Of a DNA stretch of 45,410 bases, positions 39,578 to 45,410 are shown piece by piece (position 1 is the first letter of the stretch; every line of letters starts with the position of its first letter). The notes beneath the pieces were generated by a model. That model worked only from the letters and a program-made list of their open reading frames with translations. It was not told the DNA's origin and searched no databases. The stretch covers positions 1-45,410 of the forward strand of contig JAGNDO010000022.1 in assembly GCA_018003515.1 (NCBI GenBank), read 5' to 3'. This DNA comes from Caldilineaceae bacterium (GTDB lineage Bacteria; Chloroflexota; Anaerolineae; Caldilineales; Caldilineaceae). A program made the position numbers and the translations under genes.

Positions 39578-42500
39578 ATGGCCAATGCAATCTCCTACGA
39601 AACCTTCGAACTGCTGATCGGCGAGCGCACAGAAGCGGGCTACAGCGTACGCGTGCTGGACTCGCCCCACGGCCAAGCCAAGGGGCTGCTCCAGTTGGAC
39701 GAGGACGCCCTGGCCGAGTTGATCGACGCCCTGGAAGTGATCGAGGCCCGGGAGACCGACATCGACACCCTGGCCCAAATCGGGGAGTTCCTCTTCGACG
39801 CCCTCTTTGCCGATGACATTCTGCTGCTCTATCGCCAGAGCTTGGCCGTCGTCCACGGCCAGGAGAGCCGCTTGCGGCTGCGGCTGCACATCGAGCCACC
39901 CAACCTGGCTGCCCTGCCCTGGGAATTCCTCCACGACGCCGAAACGTCCAGCTTCCCGGCCATCTCCCCAGAGACGGCGCTCATGCGCTTCATCCCCATG
40001 AAGCTGCCCGTGCGCGCCTCGGCCATCGAGCCGCCCCTGCGCATTTTGGCCGTGATCGCCAACCCGGAGGGGGTCGCCCCGTTGGATGTGGCGCAGGAAA
40101 AGCGCATCTTGCAGGAGGCTTTGCAGCCCCAGATCGACGCCGGGCGCATCCAGCTTCAGGTGATCGACCGGGCCAGGATCGAGGCCATCAACCAGGCCAT
40201 GCGCACCTTCGAACCCCACATCTTCCACTTTGTGGGCCACGGTCTCTTTGACGGCGACCAGGCTTATGTCATCTTGGAGGACGACGACGGCATGGCCAAA
40301 CCCGTGGACGAGACCGTCTTCCGAGAGATCTTCGCCGCCAGCAAGGAGACCCGGCTGGCCGTCCTCAACGCTTGCCAGACCGCCACGACCTCCTCCACCC
40401 GCCCCCTGGCCGGGCTGGCCCCCAACCTGCTCCAGCGCAAGCTTTCCGCCGTGATCGCCATGCAGTACACCGTGGCCGACAAAGCCGCCCTGATCTTTGC
40501 CAGGGATCTCTATCGCAGCCTGGCCCTGGGTCTGCCCTTGGAGGCCGCGGTCAGCGAGGCCCGCAAGGCCATCTACATGGAGTGCGGCCCGGACATGCCC
40601 GATTGGGGCACGCCCGTGCTCTTTTTACGGGCCAAGGATGGCCAGCTCTTCGACGTGACGGAACCGGCGTCCACCCCAGCGGCCCCGGAGATCCCGCCGC
40701 CGCCCCCGCCCATGAAGCCGCCCGTGGCCAAGGACTTTGTGGGCCGGGAGGCGGAGCTGGCCTATTTTGGCCGCATGGTGGCCGAGAGCAACCTGGCCAT
40801 TGTGGCGGGGATGCCCGGCGTAGGCAAGACCGCGGTGGCCGCCCAGGTGGCCATGATGGCGGGCAGCCCGCAGAGAACCTTTTGGCACGGCTTTCACGCC
40901 GGGGAAGGGGTGGATGTCCTGATCTGGAAGATAGCGGCCTTTTTGGCCTGCAACGGCCAGGGGGCACCCTGGCAGATGTTGCAGAGTACGACCCTCTCCG
41001 GCGGCCAGCTTCCGCCCTCGGATGTACTCTTCGACTATCTCTTCCAGGCCATTCGGGGTCAGAACTATCTGATCTGTCTGGATGATTTCCAGCGGGTGGA
41101 GACGGATCCCCTGCTGGAGAAGCTGGTGGATCGCCTGCGTCCGGCCGTGGCCTCCGGAGAGCTGCGCCTGATCCTCTCCACCCAGAAGGTGCCCTCCTTT
41201 GCCCAGTCCACCCAGTTCAACCGGCTGACCGGCATGGGGCTGGCCGACGCCGGCCACCTCTTGACCCACTACGGGGTCACCCTCCCCGCGGAGAGCCTGG
41301 CCCACCTGCATGCCCACACGGGGGGCAACGCCGAGTTGCTGGTGCTGGCCGCCAACTCCCTCAAAGATGCCCCGGACCCGCAAGAGGTGGTCAACCGGCT
41401 GACCCACAGCGCGGATGTGGAGCGCTTCCTGCTCAGCGAGGTGGATGGCACCCTGGACACGGCTGAGCGGTTGGTGATGAGCGGTGTGGCCGTGCTGTTG
41501 GGTATGCCCGGCAGCCGGGACGCCATCGAAGAGGTGCTGGATGGGGCCAATGTGCGCCGCACCCTCTCCTTTCTGGCCAATCGCTATTTGTTGGAAACCC
41601 TGGATAGCGCCCAAGACCGGGAATATGCCCAGCATTCCGTCGTGCAAAGCTTCTACTACGACGTGCTCAGTCGCCGGGACCGCCGGGAGATGCACCGACG
41701 GGCGGCCACCTATTACGAATTTGAGGAGGCCGACGATCTGCGCGCCGCCCTCCACTACCAAGCGGCAGGAGATGATTTGCGAGCCGCCACCCTACTTACG
41801 CGCGACGCCGAAAAGAAATGGGGCATGACCTGGGCCGGTCATATTCAGCCTGTAACCACTATCCTAACCAACCTACAGGAGCGACGCTTTCAGAGCGAGC
41901 CAATCCTGTGGGCCAAGGTTTTGATTATGCGGGGAATTACCGCCTACTATCGATCGGAGACAGCGAAGGCGTTAGCCCATCTGGTTGAAGCGGAATCAAC
42001 CCTGGCTGGCTTGGCAGACCCCACTACATCGGCGGATCTTCTTGGCGTACGAGCTTGGCTGGCTCGGGAGCAGGCAATGATTCTGCGCTATCAAGATCCT
42101 AGCCTCGCCAAGACCCTGGTCGAACAGATTCTGGCTAAAAACGCGGAGACAAGCGCGCTAAAACCCTTGCAGGAAGCAGATCTCTGTCTGCAACTGGGGC
42201 TGGTCCTGCGCAACCTGGGCGACGCCAGCGGCGCGCAAATGTGGTTGGAACACAGCCTGGCAATCGCCCCCTGGGACGCAGAGCCTGTGACCATGCGGGC
42301 GTATCTGGCCTTGGGGCTGCTCTACTATCTGCAAGGCAATGCGGACGAGGGCATGGCCGCCACGGAAAAGTCTTTGACCTTGGCCCGCAAGTTGGCCGAC
42401 CAGATTATGGAACTTCAGGCGGTCAGCAACCTGGGGGCCTTCCAACACATGGCCGGGGATTGGACCTCGGCAGTCGGCAACTATCAAAGTGCGCTCAACA

Positions 42501-43153
42501 CGGCCAAACAGTTGGGCAACACCCAAGAGGTGGCCCGCATCGGCATGAACATGGGGGTGCTCCAGTTCAACCAGGGCAACTTTGCGGACGCCGAGAGCAA
42601 CCTCAGCCACAGCCTGACCCTGGCCCGCCGCCACGACTGGCCCGAAACCGCTATGGGTGCCGCCCTCTATCTGGCCGAACTGCTGATCACCGAGAAGGAT
42701 CTGACCCGTTCCGACCCACTGCTGGCCGAGGCCGGGGCGCTGATCCAGCGCACGGAGATCGCCTATCAGACCCCGCTAAAAGCCAAGCTCCACGCCCTGA
42801 GCAGCATGGCCCAGGGGGATCAGGCCGCGGCCCAAAGCTGGGCGGAACAGTCCATCCAATCTGCCCAGGGCCAGGAGATGCGCAACGAAGAGGGCATCGG
42901 TCTGCGCCTGCTGGCCACGACCCAGGCCGCCCAGGATCAGCCCCAGGCTGCGCTGGAATCCTTCGAGCGCAGCCTGCTCTTGCTCACCGACAATCCCTTC
43001 GAGGCCGCCATCACCCGGCTGGCCTGGGCCGAGGCGTTGATCGGCTTTGGGGACGAAAACATCGCCGTGGATCTGCTGGAGGAAGCCGAGACCACCTTCA
43101 TGGAGCTGGGCGCACTGCACTATCTGAAGCAGGTGCAAGCCCTGTTGGATTGA
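39578..43153 (+). CDS. CHAT protease-like protein with NTPase and TPR domains
   Basis: A 1191-residue cytoplasmic protein. Residues 1-345 form a CHAT (caspase-like) domain with the catalytic pair His221 (HFVGHGLFD) and Cys266 (LNACQTA). A Pro-rich linker follows (365-385), then a STAND-type NTPase (about 390-690) with Walker A GMPGVGKTAV (Lys417) and Walker B LICLDDFQ. Residues 760-1191 are helical TPR repeats. The ATG has AGGAAC 9 bases upstream. STAND proteins with CHAT and TPR act as signal-triggered proteases in bacteria, including in antiphage defence and cell death; here no effector or target gene is obvious, and it lies between two FG-GAP surface proteins. The function is inferred. Confidence 0.9.
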   Translation: MANAISYETFELLIGERTEAGYSVRVLDSPHGQAKGLLQLDEDALAELIDALEVIEARETDIDTLAQIGEFLFDALFADDILLLYRQSLAVVHGQESRLRLRLHIEPPNLAALPWEFLHDAETSSFPAISPETALMRFIPMKLPVRASAIEPPLRILAVIANPEGVAPLDVAQEKRILQEALQPQIDAGRIQLQVIDRARIEAINQAMRTFEPHIFHFVGHGLFDGDQAYVILEDDDGMAKPVDETVFREIFAASKETRLAVLNACQTATTSSTRPLAGLAPNLLQRKLSAVIAMQYTVADKAALIFARDLYRSLALGLPLEAAVSEARKAIYMECGPDMPDWGTPVLFLRAKDGQLFDVTEPASTPAAPEIPPPPPPMKPPVAKDFVGREAELAYFGRMVAESNLAIVAGMPGVGKTAVAAQVAMMAGSPQRTFWHGFHAGEGVDVLIWKIAAFLACNGQGAPWQMLQSTTLSGGQLPPSDVLFDYLFQAIRGQNYLICLDDFQRVETDPLLEKLVDRLRPAVASGELRLILSTQKVPSFAQSTQFNRLTGMGLADAGHLLTHYGVTLPAESLAHLHAHTGGNAELLVLAANSLKDAPDPQEVVNRLTHSADVERFLLSEVDGTLDTAERLVMSGVAVLLGMPGSRDAIEEVLDGANVRRTLSFLANRYLLETLDSAQDREYAQHSVVQSFYYDVLSRRDRREMHRRAATYYEFEEADDLRAALHYQAAGDDLRAATLLTRDAEKKWGMTWAGHIQPVTTILTNLQERRFQSEPILWAKVLIMRGITAYYRSETAKALAHLVEAESTLAGLADPTTSADLLGVRAWLAREQAMILRYQDPSLAKTLVEQILAKNAETSALKPLQEADLCLQLGLVLRNLGDASGAQMWLEHSLAIAPWDAEPVTMRAYLALGLLYYLQGNADEGMAATEKSLTLARKLADQIMELQAVSNLGAFQHMAGDWTSAVGNYQSALNTAKQLGNTQEVARIGMNMGVLQFNQGNFADAESNLSHSLTLARRHDWPETAMGAALYLAELLITEKDLTRSDPLLAEAGALIQRTEIAYQTPLKAKLHALSSMAQGDQAAAQSWAEQSIQSAQGQEMRNEEGIGLRLLATTQAAQDQPQAALESFERSLLLLTDNPFEAAITRLAWAEALIGFGDENIAVDLLEEAETTFMELGALHYLKQVQALLD

Positions 43154-43177
43154 CAAGTAAACACTTTAGGAGCCATC

Positions 43178-45410
43178 ATGCCCACATCGCCCACCTTTCG
43201 CAAAACAACCAAAATCCACCCCAAATCGACATACGCCCGCCGAGCCGTCCTCGTCATGATGGTCAGCTTGCTGTGGCCGCTTCTGGCCGCCCTGCCCAGC
43301 CAGGCCCAAGAATCCTTCCCCTTGAGCAAATTCAATCCCTGGACCTCCGGCGATGGCGATTACACCTTCAGCGTGGCCTGGGGGGATGTGGATGGGGATG
43401 GCGACCTGGACCTGGCCGTGGGAAATTCTGGCAGCGCCAACAAGATCTATTTGAACCAAAACGGGGTCTTGCAGACCGCCGCAGATAGCCCCTGGAGTTC
43501 GGGCGACAGCGATTACACCGAAAGCGTGGCCTGGGGGGATGTGGATGGGGATGGCGACCTGGACCTGGCCGTGGGAAATTACCATAGTGCCAACAAGATC
43601 TATTTGAACCAAAACGGGGTCTTGCAGACCGCCGCAGATAGCCCCTGGAGTTCGGGCGATAGCGATGGCACCTCCAGCGTGGCCTGGGGGGATGTGGATG
43701 GGGATGGCGACCTGGACCTGGCCGTGGGGAATTCTGGCGACGCCAACAAGATCTATTTGAACCAAAACGGGGTCTTACAGACCGCCGCAGATAGCCCCTG
43801 GAGTTCGGGCGATAGCGATTACACCTTCAGCGTGGCCTGGGGGGATGTGGATGGGGATGGCGACCTGGACCTGGCCGTGGGGAATTCTGGCAGCGCCAAC
43901 AAGATCTATTTGAACCAAAATGGGGTCTTGCAGACCGCCGCAGATAGCCCCTGGAGTTCGGGCTATAGCGATTACACCCAGAGCGTGGCCTGGGGGGATG
44001 TGGATGGGGATGGCGACCTGGACCTGGCCGTGGGCAATTACCATAGTGCCAACAAGATCTATTTGAACCAAAACGGGGTCTTGCAGACCGCCGTAGATAG
44101 CCCCTGGAGTTCGGGCGATGGGGATAATACCCGCAGCGTGGCTTGGGGGGATGTGGATGGGGATGGCGACCTGGATCTGGCCGTGGGGAATTCTGGCAGC
44201 GCCAACAAGATCTATTTGAACCAAAACGGGGTCTTGCAGACCGCCGCAGATAGCCCCTGGAGTTCGGGCGATAGCGATGGCACCTCCAGCGTGGCCTGGG
44301 GGGATGTGGATGGGGATGGCGACCTGGACCTGGCCGTGGGAAATTCTGTCGACGCCAACAAGATCTATTTGAACCAAAACGGGGTCTTACAGACCGCCGC
44401 CACCTGGAGTTTGGGCGATGTCGATTATACCTCCAGCGTGGCTTGGGGGGATGTGGATGGGGATGGCGACCTGGACCTGGCCGTGGGAAATTACCGTAGT
44501 GCCAACAAGATCTATTTGAACCAAAACGGGGTCTTGCAAACCGCCGCCACCTGGAGTTTGGGCGATGTCGATTATACCTCCAGCGTGGCCTGGGGGGATG
44601 TGGATGGGGATGGCGACCTGGACCTGGCCGTGGGGAATTTTGACGTGAGTGGCGACCCGAGCCTGGCCTGGGGGGATGGGGATGCGGATGGGGATGGCGA
44701 CCTGGACCTGGCCGTGGGGAATTACTATAGTGCCAACAAGATCTATTTGAACCAAAACGGGGTCTTGCAGACCGCCGCAGATAGCCCCTGGAATTCGGGC
44801 GATAGCGATTACACCCAGAGCGTGGCCTGGGGGGATGTGGATGGGGATGGCGACCTGGACCTGGCCGTGGGGAATTCTGGCAGCGCCAACAAGATCTATT
44901 TGAACCAAAACGGGGTCTTGCAGACCGCCGCAGATAGCCCCTGGAGTTCGGGCGATAGTGATGAAACCCAGAGCGTGGCCTGGGGGGATGTGGATGGGGA
45001 TGGCGACCTGGACCTGGCCGTGGGGAATGGTGGCAGCGGTGCCAACAAGATCTATTTGAACCAAAACGGAGTCTTACAGACTGCCGCCGCCTGGAGTTCG
45101 GGCGATAGCGATGATACCCAGAGCGTGGCCTGGGGGGATGTGGATGGGGATGGCGACCTGGATCTGGCCGTGGGCAATTCTGGCAGCGCCAACAAGATCT
45201 ATTTGAACCAAAACGGGGTCTTGCAGACCGCATCGAATAGCCCCTGGAGTTCGGGCGATGGCGATAATACCAACAGCGTGGCTTGGGGGGATGTGGATGG
45301 GGATGGCGACCTGGATCTGGCCGTGGGCAATTCTGGCAGCGCCAACAAGATCTATTTGAACCAAAACGGGGTCTTGCAGACCGCATCGAATAGCCCCTGG
45401 AGTTCGGGCG
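43178..45410 (+). CDS. Secreted FG-GAP tandem-repeat protein, truncated by window end
   Basis: An open frame of at least 744 codons with no stop before the window ends. A signal peptide (about 1-44, ending PSQAQ) is followed by about 14 units of mostly 51 residues, each with VAWGDVDGDGDLDLAVGN, SANKIYLNQNGVLQTA and a short variable stretch. The DVDGDGDLD loop binds Ca in FG-GAP propellers. At DNA level the units are nearly identical across over 100 bases, with change confined to about 20-30 bases between them, and one short unit at 44637-44700. TTTAGGAGCC precedes the ATG, 24 bases after the CHAT stop. They are probably cotranscribed. Likely a surface or secreted adhesin; role unknown. Confidence 0.88.
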   Translation, partial: MPTSPTFRKTTKIHPKSTYARRAVLVMMVSLLWPLLAALPSQAQESFPLSKFNPWTSGDGDYTFSVAWGDVDGDGDLDLAVGNSGSANKIYLNQNGVLQTAADSPWSSGDSDYTESVAWGDVDGDGDLDLAVGNYHSANKIYLNQNGVLQTAADSPWSSGDSDGTSSVAWGDVDGDGDLDLAVGNSGDANKIYLNQNGVLQTAADSPWSSGDSDYTFSVAWGDVDGDGDLDLAVGNSGSANKIYLNQNGVLQTAADSPWSSGYSDYTQSVAWGDVDGDGDLDLAVGNYHSANKIYLNQNGVLQTAVDSPWSSGDGDNTRSVAWGDVDGDGDLDLAVGNSGSANKIYLNQNGVLQTAADSPWSSGDSDGTSSVAWGDVDGDGDLDLAVGNSVDANKIYLNQNGVLQTAATWSLGDVDYTSSVAWGDVDGDGDLDLAVGNYRSANKIYLNQNGVLQTAATWSLGDVDYTSSVAWGDVDGDGDLDLAVGNFDVSGDPSLAWGDGDADGDGDLDLAVGNYYSANKIYLNQNGVLQTAADSPWNSGDSDYTQSVAWGDVDGDGDLDLAVGNSGSANKIYLNQNGVLQTAADSPWSSGDSDETQSVAWGDVDGDGDLDLAVGNGGSGANKIYLNQNGVLQTAAAWSSGDSDDTQSVAWGDVDGDGDLDLAVGNSGSANKIYLNQNGVLQTASNSPWSSGDGDNTNSVAWGDVDGDGDLDLAVGNSGSANKIYLNQNGVLQTASNSPWSSG
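43376..45410 (+). repeat. Tandem 153-nt FG-GAP units (about 14)
   Basis: The invariant start GCCTGGGGGGATGTGGATGG recurs at about 43377, 43530, 43681, 43834, 43987, 44140, 44293, 44441, 44588, 44824, 44980, 45127 and 45280, with one degenerate unit near 44665. The interval is mostly 153 bases, sometimes 147-159. Confidence 0.92.

Noticed and set aside
43166-45386. Long minus-strand frames opposite the FG-GAP repeats (up to 519 codons)
   Set aside because: They are shadows of a high-GC tandem array; the plus strand has a signal peptide, ribosome site and known repeat motif.
43376-45410. CRISPR-like array from the regular repeats
   Set aside because: The repeats are 153 bases, fully open in one frame, begin after a signal peptide and encode FG-GAP units; spacers are short and also coding.
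1-45410. tRNA or rRNA genes, insertion sequences or prophage
   Set aside because: No cloverleaf with a GTTC-type T loop, no rRNA signature and no transposase, integrase or phage structural protein was seen on either strand.

Overview
The window looks like a Chloroflexota chromosome segment (Anaerolineae/Caldilineae/Ardenticatenia-like). The evidence is high GC, long secreted FG-GAP proteins, a C-terminal tail of the form YLPLVRK, a CHAT-NTPase-TPR protein, a clade II nosZ locus and many palindromic intergenic repeats. This is an inference from gene content; no rRNA or tRNA gene is present to fix the taxon.

Layout. 1-478: no convincing gene, but a run of perfect short hairpins that may be a structured RNA. 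479-6861 (+): SixA-like phosphatase, HAD hydrolase, GAF histidine kinase, then a MoxR / DUF58 / DUF4129 operon. 6978-8378 (+): glutamate dehydrogenase, ending at a near-perfect bidirectional terminator. 8446-11613 (-): ECF sigma factor, zinc-finger anti-sigma factor and a bactofilin-like membrane protein. 11969-14040 (+): a magnesium/cobalt-chelatase ATPase and its VWA half, joined across an A8 slippery run (probable -1 frameshift). 14117-15747 (+): EamA transporter and a small alpha/beta-barrel protein.

16034-33160: a nitrous-oxide/anaerobic-respiration island. It holds nosZ (clade II), a NosB-like membrane protein, a NosD-NosF single-frame fusion, nosY, nosL, a cytochrome c lipoprotein, two Crp/Fnr regulators, two cupins, five polytopic membrane proteins with a shared His-rich motif, an AEC transporter, a 2[4Fe-4S] ferredoxin and a protoglobin-MoaD fusion. 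Four promoters here carry a GAC-AAAA-GTC dyad (a weaker fifth also exists), each exactly 29.5 nt upstream of a -10-like hexamer, the geometry of a Crp/Fnr class II activator. This links nosZ, the rest of the nos operon, the cupins, the membrane proteins and the ferredoxin-cupin-protoglobin operon into one predicted regulon.

33347-45410 (+): a very large secreted FG-GAP protein with an HEFGH metallopeptidase motif and an LGSGTALV octapeptide array, a CHAT-NTPase-TPR protein, and a second FG-GAP protein built of nearly identical 153-nt units that runs off the end of the window.

Intergenic gaps are rich in several families of palindromic repeats. Some are shaped like terminators and some recur in altered order. 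In three places a repeat extends or joins reading frames: before DUF58, between NosD and NosF, and possibly at the nosL start.
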